Part shown: piece by piece, positions 13,696-28,037 of the stretch | Numbering within the stretch: position 1 is the stretch's first letter | How the letters are laid out: each line of letters starts with the position of its first letter | Assembly (NCBI GenBank): GCA_014706295.1 | Contig: JACSVZ010000002.1 | Coordinates: 58,861,617-58,925,616, forward strand | DNA from: Lycocorax pyrrhopterus obiensis | Lineage: Eukaryota; Chordata; Aves; Passeriformes; Paradisaeidae | Length of the DNA: 64,000 bases | Direction of reading: 5' to 3' | Made by a program: the position numbers and the translations under genes | The notes under the pieces: generated by a model | Database searches by the model: none | What the model saw: only the letters and a program-made list of their open reading frames with translations | What the model was told of the DNA's origin: nothing

Positions 13696-14290
13696 TCATA
13701 GAATAGAAATATTTAGATTAGAAAAGAGCTCTAAGATCATCGAGTCCAAACATTAACCCAGCGCAGTCAGTCCATCATTAGCCATGTCCCTCATCACTAC
13801 ATCTATGCGTCTTTTCAATACCTCCAGGAACGGGGACTGAACTACTTCCCTTGCCAGCCCATTCTAGTGCTTGGCAACCCTTTTTCTGCAGAACTTTTTC
13901 CTAATATCCTATTTAAACCTCCCCTGGTACAACTTGAGGCCATTTCCTCTTGTCCTGTCACTTGCTACCTGGGAGAAGAGACCGACCCCCACCTGGCTAC
14001 ACCCTCCTTTCAGGCTGTTGTAGAGAGTGATAAGGTCTCTCGAGCCTCCTTTTCTCCAGACTAAACACCCCCAGCTCCCTCAGCCACTCCTTATCGGATT
14101 TGCGCTCCAGACCCTTCCCCAGCTTTGTTGCCCTTCTCTGAACTCACTCCAGCTCCTCAATGTCTTTCCTCTTGTGAGGGGCCCAGAACTGGACACAGCA
14201 CTTGATGGTGAGGCCTCACCACGGCCAATCACTGCCCCAGTCCTGCTGGACGCACTATTGCTGATACGGGCTGAGATGTCATTTCTTAAA
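13696..14290 (-). mobile_element. CR1 LINE fragment
   Basis: It starts on the plus strand with 'tcatagaatagaaat' and runs through 'caacttgaggccatttcctc' and 'gagaagagaccgaccccc'. It is in minus orientation. It shares an almost identical central block with the CR1 at 44068-44690, so both belong to one subfamily. Confidence 0.85.
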
Positions 14291-15212
14291 TATGAAAACC
14301 CAAAATCCTTAAGCCAAAGAAGCGGGCTCATTAATATTTCCCAGTAGATCACCTGACTGATTTTAAAGGAAACAGAATCTGATGGAGGGGGGTGGGGGGG
14401 GGAAGGGGAGGGGAAATTCTTTACATTTCTTCTATCTACAGAAAATTCCAAATTTTTCTCTCAGATCTCCTCGTATCTACATGGTAAGAACACTGGTTTT
14501 GTGGGTTTTTTGCAAAAGAACATGAACACCACAATTTTATTAAGTTCTATTCAGAAAATTACTATCATCTCATTTAGGAAGGAGAAATTCAACACCTCTC
14601 ACCTTGAAGGTTAGCATCAGGATGAGAAGTCTCTTTGATAATTTTGTTTGCTGTCATGCATGTACATGCTTAAAATATGATTGCTAGTAAAATCTAGATT
14701 TCCTGCTGAAGTTTCTACTTCCGTAAACTTGTAAGGTATCCCCATGGGCTCAGCTTCGTAAGTATGTCAACTGCCTTTGTCAACTCCTTCCTAGATTACA
14801 GCAAGATGCAATTTAGACTGAGCTTTAAGAAACTACAGTGGACACAGAACAGAGAACCTAACCCTAAGCCTGCACTGAAAAAGGTCACTGGAATCTTCTA
14901 CAGTATTTGGTGCTTAAATAGCTAACAGAGGATCCAGGAGCGTTTACAACATCTTAGTCCTTATTGCTAAACAATTCATCTATCCAGGACACACTTGAAC
15001 AGGAAAAAGAAAAAAAAATAAAAATAAAGGAACTCCCCAAACAGTACTTCAGCACAGACAGTCTCAAATGTCTTGAAAAGCTATACTTTACCAAAAAAAA
15101 AGCAAGCTCCCTGCCAATATGAAAGCCTTACTTTGAACAAACGATAAGACTTTCATGCACATAGTTGCAAAATCCCCAAGCACATCAGACACCAGCTACA
15201 AGCTAAGCCTCA

Positions 15213-15262
15213 AAAAAACAAACAAACAAACAAAAAAAAAAACAAACAAAAAACAAAAAAAG
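15213..15262. repeat. (CAAA)n / poly(A) simple repeat
   Basis: About 50 bp of imperfect CAAA and CAAAA units merge into an A-rich stretch. It is ordinary intronic microsatellite sequence. Confidence 0.8.
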
Positions 15263-16184
15263 AAAAACCCACAAACCATATTAAAAAAAAGTTCTAGTCT
15301 GCATGTAACCCCCCCAAACCTTCATTTATGTACAAAACATAAAATTGAGGGGTTTATAATTAAAATTCAAACAACTCACATAATATTCTTTGCTTCTTCT
15401 CCCCCAAAAGGAAAGGTGTGCAGAGAGAAACGGAGAGGGAACCCCATTTGACAGATGCTAGTCTTGTTTTCTAATGTTTTTTATCACCAGGAAGTCCAGA
15501 AGACATTCTGATACCATTGGGGTGGGTGTAGAACAGGAACCTATACAGAATGGAATAAGTCAGAGTAACTGATCTGGCATTCTCTCAAAATGCAAGCAGT
15601 AAAAATCTGACATAAAATATTATTTTCAAAGTGAAGTCCACCAGGAATTTGCACAGTGTCCAGTTAAAGCTTTAGGATCAGTCCCTCTACAACAGCAGGT
15701 TATGCACATCAACCCCATGGTCCAGTGTGGGTAACAACAGAGCTGACCGGACGCCACCACGCTCAGATCAGCCAGAAGGAGATGTGGTTCAATATATTGG
15801 GCTCCCCTGGAAACAGTTCCCCCATCTCAGTCTTTCAACTCATACATTGATGCTACCGAAGAAGGTGAAGCAGGCATCTGTTGAGGCCTGTCTAGCTCAC
15901 AAATAAGAAACAGTCTACAAGGGGTACAGTATGTAACATCCATGTACCTCAACAGTTTTCTTAATCAGTAATCATTCTGAAATGGAAATTATTAACCCAG
16001 AAGAAAGAAAAACACACCAAAAACCCACCGTAACAAAAAAACCTTGAATATAAATTATTTTCCAGTTTTCAAGCAGTTGGCCTTCAATCCTAAGGCCAGC
16101 ATGTGCAACCACATGCAATGCTATTCAGTAGGCATTTAAACAACCTGCTTGGGAATAAGGACCTTAAATTGCTCATCTCACATT

Positions 16185-16640
16185 AGAATCACAGAATGGT
16201 TTGGATTGGAACAGACCTTAAAGATCATCTAGTTCCAGACCACCTCCCATGGACAAGGACACCTCCCACTAGACTGGGTGGCAAAAAGCCCCATCCAACC
16301 CAGCCTTGAACACTTCCAGAGATGGGGCATCCACAGCTTCTCTGGGAAACCTCTGCCACTGCCTCACCACCCTCACAGTTAAGAATTTCTTCCTAATATC
16401 GAATCTAAACCTACCCTCTTGGAGTCTCTGTATCCATTAGACCAGCACTGCCCCATCATAAAGGTCACAAAAGATCAACCTTCTGAACTTATTCCCTCAA
16501 GCCCTCAGTTTAATTCCTTGATTATTATGCAGTTTATTATCCACAATTTTATACTAATAATTTATTTTTCTTGTCTTTTGGACATACTTCAAGCTTTACT
16601 TTGCACTTGGGTTCCATGCATTTGTTGGTCCACATCCCAT
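16185..16640 (-). mobile_element. CR1 LINE fragment joined to a non-CR1 segment
   Basis: Positions 16190 to about 16418 are a normal minus-oriented CR1 3' end. After 'aacctaccctctt' the sequence leaves the usual CR1 course and continues with 'ggagtctctgtatccattag' for about 220 bp. Exactly the same junction and following segment recur at about 29980-30185, so this is a chimeric repeat unit rather than a private junction. Confidence 0.8.
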
Positions 16641-17299
16641 TCTTAACCAGCAAATTCAACATGAAAGGACTACAGTAAAACTGAGTCTTGACCATTTTAC
16701 TGCACTGCCTACCTAAAAGACAAAAATTTTAATTGTTGTTTCCGAAAAACCTGATAATCCATTGAGTTTTCAGACTCTGTGCCATTTCATAAACAGAACC
16801 AAGGCAATTTTATAGCAAAATAAAAGAATACTTTTAGCAGCTGATGCCTCAAATTCAGTTCTAAGAAGGCCATTCAACTCTTGCTCAGGCATTTTAGCCA
16901 TCAAGCTATTCCTGTATTTGTTGCTTATTTAGATAAAATCTCCATAATGATACACAAAGGAGAGTTTTATTCAACACTACAAGTTCCTTTCATTTCTACA
17001 TTTGTTATCAGATTTTAACATCCAACTAGCTACACTTGGCTTTTCAAAGATCACACATGCAACTCTTCCCTTCAAGCAGTACTGCAGTATTTTAAGACCA
17101 GCCTAAAAGACAAGGTAACAGTCTGCACAGTATCTTAGTAGTCAAAGACATCAGTTTGCAAAGTAACTATCTTTTACTATCATTTCTCATTATATATTAA
17201 TAGCATTAAAAAAAGGCAAAAACACTAACATTGCACCTCTTCAAAGTGAGAAGTCATCACAAAATGCCAAGTTCCTATTCATTCTACTTCTTAGAACCA

Positions 17300-17475
17300 T
17301 TCTCTTTCACCTTGGAAGGAACCTCAAGAGGACATCCAGTCCAGCTTCCTATAAGCAGGCTCAACCATTAATTGCAGCCAGGGCACTCTGTTTTGGCCAG
17401 TCAGGTTTGGCAGCCTCTCTGGGCAACCTCCTCCAGTGACAGACTGTGTTCACAGTGAGAGCTTTTTTCCTTACA
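17300..17475 (-). mobile_element. Old degenerate CR1 fragment
   Basis: 'ttggaaggaacctcaagagg', 'catccagtccagcttcc' and 'tctgggcaacctcctccagt' are recognisable as a diverged CR1 3' region in minus orientation. Confidence 0.65.
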
Positions 17476-20399
17476 TGAAATCAGTACCACTTTTCTTTGT
17501 GTTCTACAGGAAATAGGATTTGCAAGCAAATTAAAATGGAGTTAGTACGGAGCTGGCACAAGGAAGATGCACATATGCACCTTCAATGGACATGTAAATA
17601 CTTACAGCAAAATCCAGTGAACTAAATAATTAGGCATTTCTAGAGATTTCAGGAAAAGAGGCATGTTAGAATATCCACAGAGAAAATGGCTGTAAGGTAA
17701 CCCTTTTAGACACCAGATAATCTGTTCAGAAGCAAGATCTCCAGATGTGTTCCTAAATTGGCCTTCACGAGTCTGTTGCTCATAGAACTGTTCAGAGTAG
17801 GGAAATTACAAAAGGCTTATGGAACTTTGTCCTTTCATATTATCTACCTTGGAAATTGAATCATTCTTAGTTTTTATGACTTTTATCTAGTAACTGTCAT
17901 TAGTAATTGAGAAAGAGATTTAAATAAAGACTTTGGTCTTTATAAAAGGTTTGTACCTTTTATAGGACCTTTATAAAAGTTTGTTGGTTTGGAACATTTG
18001 AGTTGGAATATTCTCAGAGGTTTGTTTACCAACTTGTATTTCAGCAGTTACCAGACCTGACAAGCATCAATAAAGAATTATTTTCATTTTAGTAAACTCA
18101 TTAGAAGTTGATAATTCAGTATTAGTTGAGAAAACAGTAAAAACTGCTTCACTCCTGAAAGTGGAATGAAAGCATGTGATCTGTGCCTAGGAGTCTAAGG
18201 AACAAAACACTGGATGGCAGAGAGCATCTAGGAGGACAGGTGCACTGAGAAACTGCCTAGAAGAACGCAAGTTTGCCTTGGCCATGCCAAATTTTACCCT
18301 CATCAATTCTGTTTTGTTTCTGATAAGCTTACAAGTCCTCTAAGAAGTCACACCCGGATATGCGCTCAACCACTCATTACATGGTCAGTTCCATTTCCTG
18401 GACTCTTATCTCTGCTTTCTGAAAGAGACCTAACCAGATTTACAAGTACATCAGCACCATCAAAGCTTATCCAGCCCATAGAGGGAGAGAGAAGAAAGCT
18501 TCCTAAAGAAAAAGTCAATTGATTAGAATGGATGCTATTCTTGTTCATTATTTAATCTGTTGTAATTAAAAATATATTCTAATAAAACTTACTAAGAGCA
18601 GTTCTGGCCAACAAAGTAACTCATTTTTATCATCTTATATTCAAATTTCTATCCAAGCGCAACTTGGAAGTCTCAGGTAAGAAAAAAATTTAACTCTTCT
18701 TTGTCCAACTATATCAGAAACCTCTGGGCATCTCAAATCATGTATCTCTTAGAGTCACAATAATTTTGCTCTTTTCATGGCTACAAATCACATACCTGTT
18801 AAAAAGGTCATCCTGCCCAACACCAAGACAACCATCATTCAACAGCTGTGAACACAATGAGCACTAAGGTATGCGATGATATAGATGAAGACGCAGCACA
18901 ACCACCTGCATCTTACCTAACAAACCAAAACAAATTTAGATCACTAACTTTAGCTGCCGTGGTTTAAATAACTATTGGGATGATTCATTAACACACAACC
19001 AAGTCCCTGCTATCCAAGACTGGTGAGAAGAGATGAAGGGACACTACCATTTAAACTCACAGAGTCTTCCTAAAGCACTAACTCACACAATGCTTTGACT
19101 CACTTTGGAGTCCCTTCTGGGCATTGGCCAGATTTTGAACCCAGGAGGATCCAAGTTCATCCTAGGTGACGTAAGCATCTGCATGGAGCCCAGTCAAATC
19201 CTGCAAGATCTGTCAGCCCCACGTGTATGTGAGCAGAAGAGTCACACCCCGAGCCCACGAAGAAGTACCACCGCATTTGTGCTGCACTCATCAGTTTGGT
19301 ATGACCCCAAGACTCGGCACTTTACAAATGCACACAACAGTCCACAGCACAGATACTCCAAAACCTTAACAAGTCAGCAAGGGGACAGAACTGAAAAAAA
19401 CAACCCAGAGCTGTGCAACAGGTTTCAGAGGAAGGACTAAAGTGTTCAAACACAAGCCAGCTCTACCAGCACTCTGAGCCCAAATCAAGGAGTTCCCAAT
19501 GGAAAAACATAAGGCATAACAACACTGTGTACGCTCTTCCTTGTTCCTAAAGATTTGCTGTAATTTGTGGAGATTGTTTTTTACAAAACTTCCATGAAAA
19601 GAACCACAGGAATCATTACAGCTTATCATATAGTCTACCTTGTAATAGGTCTTATTACAGCTTACCATATACTTTATTTCTTACCCAGTTTCTCTAAATA
19701 TTGTGCTAAAGAAATTCCCTTTTCTTGATCAAAACTAAAGAGAAAGTTTATTAAAAGGAACACTAGGATTTCTAGAATACAGATTCAATATCCCAAGAGT
19801 CTTTTAAAGTATTTCATTATAGTTCTTTACAACTGTTTTTCACGAACATAGATTTTTGACGACAGAAAACTATAAAGGGCAACAACCAACTCCTCCCCAG
19901 TAATTTACCCGTCAGAACTTTATCAGCTCAAACTGAGTTGTTCATAACTTTGACAGTACAAGACTCTGAACCGCTACAGCAGGAGTCAAACATGTGTCTT
20001 TTATTCCGTTTACAAACCAGGACAACTGGAACTCCCCATTACCCGCTCTCGACCACAAAGCAAGCGCAGTCAAATGGTTTTCATGGCTTGCACTGCGTGG
20101 GTTGTGTTTGTTTACGATATTCATAAACGTTTTTTTTCTGAACGTATGCATTGCTGAGGCACCACAATATTATTTAACGTAATTTTGCATCCCATTAACT
20201 GATTCCATTAACTGGTGATCAAGGGCTGGTTCTGCATGTGTGCCATTCCTGCCCACGCTACAGTTCGCCATGAACTGTTTCAAATTACAGCAATTCATTA
20301 AACGTAATTAAAACTATTCATCCACAGACTTCGAGGCAACCTATTAAGCTGGTTCCTTAGACACCCCATCGCTGAAACGCGACCTGGAATTAAATAACC

Positions 20400-21600
20400 A
20401 ACACGCAAGAAGCGCGGTGCTAACGAGCTGTTCACAGCCCGCAGCAGCGGCCAGGCAGCGGGAGAAGCTCCCCGTGCTAAAACGCCTCACACGATGGGGC
20501 CACGCCGGACCCGTCCCGTCCCTCCCCGCCCGCGCCCGGCGAGGCCGCTCCGAGCTCGCAGCGCCCGCCGAGCCGAAAGCGCGCAGCCACCAGGGCGTTC
20601 ACCGCCCTCCGCCCCGCCCAGCCGCACGTACCCGGCCGGGCTGCAGGGGGAGCCCCCGCCGCTGCTGCTCCTCCTCCTGCTCTTGCTCCCGCTCCTCCTC
20701 CTCCTCCTGCGGCCGCCGCCGCCCGCCGCGATCCCGCGCCGCCGCCACCCGCCGCTCACGGCTCCGGCTCTGCCCCCGGCGCTGCCCCCGGCGCTGCCGC
20801 CGGTGCCGCCGCGCCCGCGGCCCCGCCCCGCGGCCCCGCCTCCCGGCCCGGCGCCGCGGCCGCGCTCAGTGCGCGCCCCGAGGGGGCGGCGGCATGGCCG
20901 GGGCCCCGCGCGCGCCTCGCCCCGCGCCCGACTCCCTCAGCGCCCGCCGCCCGCGCCGCCCCCGCGCCGCCGCCCGCGCCGCATCAACCGCCAGAAAGAG
21001 AAAATGGCGCACGATCAGGCACGGGAAGTGACGTCGAGCCTCATTTGCATGCCAGGCGGCCAGCCAATGGAGAGAGACTCGGTCAACGCTCCCATTGGCT
21101 CCCCGGAGAGAATGGGCGGGGTTGAGGGCGGGACCGCAGGTGGGGGCGGGGCCCAGCCTGGGGCTCACCTGCGCCCCTTCACACCTCCAAGGGGCAGCAC
21201 TGAGCGCTCTCGCGAGAGCCGTGACGTCATCCCGGGGAGGAGCCTGATGACACCATGCAAATCACGCGAGGTTGCCACGTGACGACACGGCCCTGGTCCG
21301 CATGGGATGCTGGGTGGAGCTCATTTGCATTTGCTGCATTCTGGAGGCCCCGCCCACCCCTGCTGGCCAATGGGACGAGGCGAGGCCTGGCGGGAAGGCT
21401 CCCCATTGGCGGCGCTCCTGTGGGCGGAGCTGCATGGGGCCATGGCAGGGCTGGGCTGGGGCGCCTGGGCCGGGACCAGCAGGGCCATGGGGCAGGGCCT
21501 GGGCACGGGGCCCCTCTGGCGATGGCGTCTGGGAGCGTGGCACTGCCACACCCATGGCGCCGGAAGGCTCTGAGGTGTGATGGAAGACACACGCTGCAAG
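20400..21600. promoter_or_regulatory. ADNP2: CpG island and promoter of ADNP2, possibly bidirectional
   Basis: The sequence is strongly GC- and CpG-rich, in contrast to AT-rich flanks. Promoter motifs are ordered on the right side: ATTTGCAT octamers at 21043-21050 and 21323-21330 with the inverted form at 21255-21262; CCAAT boxes at 21064-21068 and 21367-21371, each paired with an inverted ATTGG at 21094-21098 and 21405-21409; CRE-like sites at 21029-21035 and 21222-21229; GC boxes at 21114-21121 and 21142-21151; TCTCGCGAGA at 21208-21217; and CACGTG at 21276-21281. The left part should contain the noncoding first exon of ADNP2, with a candidate donor at 20632/20631. Long open frames here are products of GC richness. 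Confidence 0.75.
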
Positions 21601-22806
21601 TCTGTCCCCTGAGCTCTGTCTACTGGGCATCTCCATGTTTGTCTGCTAACAAAGTTCTTGCTCTTCCCGTGATGGCAGATGGTTTCTGATGGACAGAAGA
21701 TGGAAACAGAGCCAATCCTGTGTGCAGGCGGGCAACAGCCATACCACAAGGACCAAGACGAGTGGCCACATCAGCAGAATGGGTGGCTGTCCACCTCCAA
21801 GACCCCTGGTGTGGCTCTGCCACCAGAGCCTGCAGGAGGCCAGTCATGGCAGGACACCGTGTAGGGCCATGCTGGATCCCATCCTTGGCACATCAGGACC
21901 TGCTCCCTGTGTCCCTACCATTTTCCTGGCACAGCTTTCAGTCTTCCCCACAAGGTTGACCTGGCTTTGCTCAGGCTATTCCCAAAGGCTTCACAAATTA
22001 ATGACTTCAACTAGAGATTCCCTAAGCGTTCACCATGTGAATGAGACACTCATTGATGGAAGCCAAGGGGGATTTTGCCATGGGCCTCAGCAGCCATACG
22101 ATTTCACTGTTGGTCTACACACAGCTCACACACAGGTCAATGTGTTGGCCAGTGCACATCAACACCTGTGAAGGCCACAGCAGCAGACTGACTGGTATCT
22201 TCTCGAAAAGTAATACAAATCAAACATTCACATTGACAGAAAAGTATTCTTTTTTTATTTTTTGCAGTAGTGGCCACAAAATTTATTTATCTTTGTGGTC
22301 GACAGTCCAATAAGTACATTGAAACATAATTCGTTCTAATTTTTTTTTCTGTTAGTAAGTTCCTTAGCCATGTACTTTCAGCACTAGTGTATATGCAGTA
22401 AGGTTGTAGGTAAAAGCATTTACAGAAAAAAGGGGCAGCCATCTATGAAAGATAAATTATCCATAGTAGATATAGGACCACAATATAAAAAATTGTTACT
22501 ACGCAGTGCAAGGAGGGATATGTCCCACTTAGTTTAAATGTAGCATTTAAAATAAAGGTATTCACTTCTGTCTAATAATTCATAAAGTAAAATAATTGAA
22601 CATGGCTCTGCCAATATGGAAAGGCCCAATGGCTCCCACAAAATCAACAATACTAAAGTTCCATTGTGACAAACCCAATAATTGCAAAGCGTTTCAAACA
22701 ATGGATGTGTTACAAAGATTAAGCAAAAGGTTAGGAGAAAACATTTGTGAAAGAGTCTTTCATAGCTGAACATTCCAGCAAAACTGTGGGATATGTCCTC
22801 ATTTTC

Positions 22807-22935
22807 ACAGAACCCCAGGATAGCTGAGGTGGGAAAAGACCTCAGGAGGCCATCTGGTCCAACGCCACATACCCAAGCAGGGCCACCTGGAGCCAGTTGC
22901 CCAAGGTCGTGTCCAGATGACTTTTGAGATCAACC
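22807..22935 (-). mobile_element. Old CR1 fragment
   Basis: 'gaggtgggaaaagacctcag' followed by 'gaggccatctggtccaa' and 'gccagttgcccaaggtcgtg' is the reverse complement of an older CR1 type's 3' region. Confidence 0.7.
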
Positions 22936-25900
22936 AGTGTTTTCTATTAGGTAGTAAAAACGGGAGCTACTTTATAAAGGGGGTAAATTAAATGTACCCC
23001 CGTAATAACTTTAGTTGTAAATCTGTTACCTGTTTATCACCAGCTGCCAAATCCTGCAGTGTGCTCAGCAAACTCATGTCATGTTTAAATCAGGTGGAGT
23101 TGGCACTCATTCGATTGGGAAAGGAGGTTACATTTTCACATTGCAGGACTGGCATTGAACTGTAGACATTGGAAGTAGGTTTATCAGCCACCAGCACATG
23201 CCTAAGACTTTCCAAAGTGAAACCTGGGACGAGGCTTCAAATTCCTTCCCTTGAAAAAAAAAACCAAGAAGGATAGCAACATGCAAAACCAATTCAAGAA
23301 GAGGATTTGGAAGAATAAAAATGGATCAGGTTAAGAGTGAAGAGCAACGTATGTATTCACTTCTCCTGCAAGTCAAAAACAATTTTGCAATATAAAAATA
23401 AGTGGGCGTGAAGACAACAGAGTGAAGAGAAGTCAGAAACACACAATGTGAAGAAGAGTAAAAAAGTTTAAAAATCAGGTTTTCTTACATAAAAGTAATA
23501 TCTTTGATCAATCAAATCCAATAGATTAGTCATTTTCTTTGGGAATGTATTTGAAGATTAGTACTTCTCCAACTAGAGGACATCAAGAAATTTTGTGAAA
23601 GTAACTTTGCTGTCATATGAGAGTTAAATATTTGTTTAGATATCTTAACAGGTTACATTTAACAGTAACATATTAAGTAATATTTTTGCTTATACTGTTG
23701 GGCAGTTCAGGTCTGGAGGAAAGGACAACAGCAAAAGAGTGCTTTGGCAGGTCACAGTGACTTGTGGGTGCCTTAGCCCTGTCCTCTCCTTCCTGTGGGT
23801 GAAATTCACAGCTTTAGCTCTTCCCATTAGCTGTCTCCAAGCAGAACAGTGGGAGCAAAGAGCACCTACCTGCAGGTGTACAGCCAACAGCTGGGTTGGC
23901 AAAAGGGACGCCTCAGAGTCTAAAGGAAGGTCAGGAGAATTAACTTCTATAGCTGCCTTCCAGGTCCTGGAGTAAGATCCCAAACCAATACTGACCTAGA
24001 TGACTCTTTTGAGAAAGTGCAAGAGGATGGAGGGGAGCTCTGTCTTTTTACAGGGATTTGCAGCCAATATTTTTTCCCTTCAACTCTCCAGTACATTTTC
24101 TACATCAACTTATATTAATGTAATGTCCCCTTGATTTTGAAGAAGATGCTGCAGCACACACTGGTCTCAGTGATCATCTTTAAAACTGCCTGATGAACAT
24201 GTTCATTGGTCTATTCTAGATGTTTAAGGATTAATGTAATTACTTTACACTTACTCTTCCCAACAAGCAGAAGTTGCAAGGTCTCCTTTTGCATAGTCTG
24301 TATGTTTAATTTGCCAGAAAAAGGTGTTTCATTGCTTGTTGTAGTGTTGCCATGATTCTGGAGAAACAGAAGACCTTGGAAGAGTTTCCAAAGGAGCCAT
24401 GTGCCAAGCCTCCCATTGCAACCCCACTCTTCTGCTCCCTGCAGGAGACCTTCTCAAATTCAACGGAAGTCTAGAAAGACTTTTACTGAATGTAATAGCT
24501 TTTCAAACAAGTTTTCACCATGAAAGGAGGAGCTTCTCTTCTAGAAGAAGAAAAGAAAGCCAAGAAGCAAAGCACGAAGAAAAGGCAAAGAACAATGCCA
24601 GGCAAGCAGAAGTTATGCGAAAAGTAACCATATAAAAAAATTTGTATTAGTTCAATATGAATATTTTTCTATGAGCAAAATGTAAAGATTCCCAGAGAAA
24701 AAGTTTGTCTGAAATAAATTGTGATTCTGGCTGAAGCAACATCACTTTTTTTGCTAAACAAAACAATGTTTATCAAGATAGCTTTACCTATAAAAAAATT
24801 GTCTTAAAATTACTGTTAAACTATGTGATAATTTGGCTAAAGAAAGATGGATCTTAAAAATCCAGGTTATGTTGTAGAAAGGAACTAATTATTCAGACAA
24901 GCTAAGAAGGAAAGATAACTAGAAAAGCATGAAGAATCTTTTCAAGTCCATCCACTAAGTAGGATCTCTGACACTAGTTGACACTCAAAATTATTCAAAT
25001 TAATTTTTAGTATTTCTAAATTTCAAATATCATTGGGAAATTTTCAGTTTCAATTACATTAGAAGCATTTTAGCCAAACTTGAAGAGAGCATGTCTAGAA
25101 AGATTAAATATCTCTGATTTCAAAAAAATCCTAAGATCTGTACAGTAATGCAGAAAATCTGTTCCTCAGTAGGTGCAAATATCCTACTTTAAGAATTCCA
25201 TTGGAAAATACAATTCAGTGTACTTTTCATAATTTCACAAGGAAACGTTTTACAAGAAAATGTTAGAAAAAAACAATCACCAATGCTTTTGCCAACACTT
25301 TGCACATACAATTCTGATATTTTCTATTCAAATGTTTTCTATTTTTAGAAGAAGAATTAAAAAACAAAATACTAGGTGTTGTCAATCTTTGTCTTTTTAA
25401 TGCCAAACATCCCTTCAAGTTTGATCCAATTTTCTCTAGGTTGTTCTGGAAGTACAGAGGTGTGTGTCTACCAACACCAAAGGCAGATGACTAACTGTAG
25501 GAGTACACATTTGGTTCACACAGTAGGGCTAATAAGGCTGAGTAAATCCAGTAGAACTTCAATGTTTCTACATTATTTTGAACTTTATTAAACTAGAGAA
25601 GACATCAAAAGAATAAGCTGTATTTTTTTTCTCACCTCTATTTTCTCCTTGTTCAAGTTTTACCAGCAAATAACTTTCCTGTAGTGCTAGATGTCACATG
25701 TAATTTGTGTAATAAAGAAGTACTTATACATGCAGATTCCTACTCACTTGCTCAGCCTTTCTCTTATGTTCCCATCAGGCAGGCATTCTGAGAAAGCTAT
25801 AAACCAGGATCATATAGCTTCTTTCTGAATTATGTACATATTACATATCAAGTATTTTTCTTTATTCAGAAATACTGTTTATCGAGTTCTTAGAATAAAT

Positions 25901-28037
25901 GTAATTCATGTATGTATTCATTCATATAACCACAGTATTCAGATTGTAGTCTTTAAGGACAGGCAACATTGGATTACCCGTTTTGGCTCAGCTTCCTGTG
26001 CTGGGCATTTGATGGGAGATAAGATAAAACATAACACAATTGATGTTTAACAGAGCTGCAGACTAACCTATGAAAGAATAATTAATGGTTTGTTGTCACT
26101 AGATTTAACATTAAATGGAGGTTTTTAAGTTACCCAACCAAACAAATAACACACCTTGTCATTGTCCAGGTGTAAAGTAAATGTATTTCAGCTAACTCTG
26201 AGAAGGGTTGACTTTGGGCAGTCCCTGCCCAATGGTTTTGGAGTTCTTTGAAATAAATTAAAGCCTTGTTTTTCCAGTCAGCATGCTTGACATACTTGAA
26301 ATAATTAAGTGAATATTTAAATGTTTGACTTGTGCTATTCACATAAAAAAACTTCCTATTAATTTGAAAGGTAACAGCTTCAGCTTCAAAATAATTGACA
26401 CTTTCATTAAATATGCTGTTCATGGTCATTCTCAAAAAGTTCTAAATTCGTTTTTAAAAACATAATAATCCCATTTGAGTATGTCTGGTGTTGAAGATCC
26501 TTTGTATAAGAGAACAGACACTTAAATTTAGAATTAGAGTGCTTTAGCTATATAACACCCTGAACTATCTCTTGTGTGCATTCAGAGGTTCACTGAAATA
26601 TTGCTGGGAAAAAACCAAAACAAGCTGAAACAAACCCCCAGAAATAAGGGTCACTTACTGTGGAGTCATTGCAATCTCTCTAGACAGCTTGGCCAGTGCC
26701 CACCCCTGATGACTGGCAGACTTGCTCTCGGAAATTAGATTCTTCAGCTGAGTAGGTGAAAAAAATGGTTGTGGCGCTTCTCCCTCTTCCAAAGCTGACA
26801 TATAAATACAATTCACAGTATGTAAAAAGTTGAAGAGATTATTGCATTTTACAACTTTTCAGATGCCTTGTCTTGACATATTCCTAATGTGGACAGAAAG
26901 GTTTACCTTTTATCTTGTGAAAGATTAAGTTTACATTGAGTATGAGAGGTACACATGTCAGCTGGTAGGACAGCAAGGAGATAACTTTTTGGTGTCTGGT
27001 CTTGGCTAAAAATATGTGGGTTGGAAAAAGAATTGATTGATTTCGTCAATATCTCAACGCAAATTCTGAATAATTTAGATGCATACAATTTTTTTTCTCC
27101 AAATTCTAAGCATTGCTTGAAAAGAAGATCAATGAAGAGGCCAATTTACATAATATTCCAAGAATGCCTTATCAAGATTAGAATCTTCCTGTTATTTTAC
27201 CCTGATAGTTTGTCACATAATGGTTTGGCTATAGAGGTCCCAAGGAAGGCTGCTGGAGTCTCAGGAAAATTGTAAAGGTCACAGGCAGTAGCAGATTCAC
27301 AGCTGACAAAAAAGCGTTCAAGAAAAGTGGGGAAAATGTGTGTTTTTTGTGAACTTTAGCTTAATACAGCTGAACAGATTCAATTGGATTCAGTGCCAGC
27401 AAAGGAGGAGCAGCGTGGTGATGATTAGGAAGCATTACTTCAGAAAACAGCACCTAGGGGGGATTGTGAAGAGCCTAGTTCTGTTCCTGTTTTCCTGTTC
27501 CTGTGTTTGAAGCTGCTAATATGAAAGTCCTCCAGACATATGATTTGTTCAGCCTCCTCACAGTTCTCTGGAGTTCTCATCCTACTTCGCTGCCTAGGGA
27601 CTTCTCCTTTAAAGGAGCTATGCTTGGCATCTAATTTGAAGACTCTGTGTCTTTTTCTAAGATGAATCCAACTATCAAAGTCCTGTTTTCAAGCAGGTAC
27701 CAAAACTGCCTGCCAACGAAGTGGCTGGTACAGTTGCTTGAACAACCATCGCTGAGAACTGTCAGAGAAGTTCATGTTGAGGATATCTGGGCTAAAGGAC
27801 TGTTCTTCCTGATTCCCAGTCAGAAGAAGGGATATCAATAGCCTAAATTGAGAAAAAGCCTAGATGAGCATGAGACATAGTTAAAACAGGAGGGTTTACT
27901 TTTGGGAATAGTTGGACTAATAAGGTATAGCTTTCTCATCGACAGTATTTTACCATTGGGTTTCAGTGTCTTTGATAATGTAAAAGCATCCCTCATGGCT
28001 TTCTCCACATCTGGGGCTTGTAGAACACCTTGCTCTT

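Larger units (their letters stand above)
13526..20632 (-). other. ADNP2: ADNP2 first intron (leader), probable extent
   Basis: This lies between the ATG exon (leader start 13537) and the CpG island that should carry the first noncoding exon. A candidate donor GG|gtacgt occurs on the minus strand at 20632/20631. The interval holds A-rich low-complexity DNA (13562-13625 and about 15213-15262) and three CR1 fragments, but no recognised gene. The donor choice needs transcript support. Confidence 0.5.

Noticed and set aside
20417..21282. Long open frames on both strands in the ADNP2 CpG island
   Set aside because: They are Pro/Arg/Ala-rich products of base composition that lack stops by chance; no domain is recognisable.
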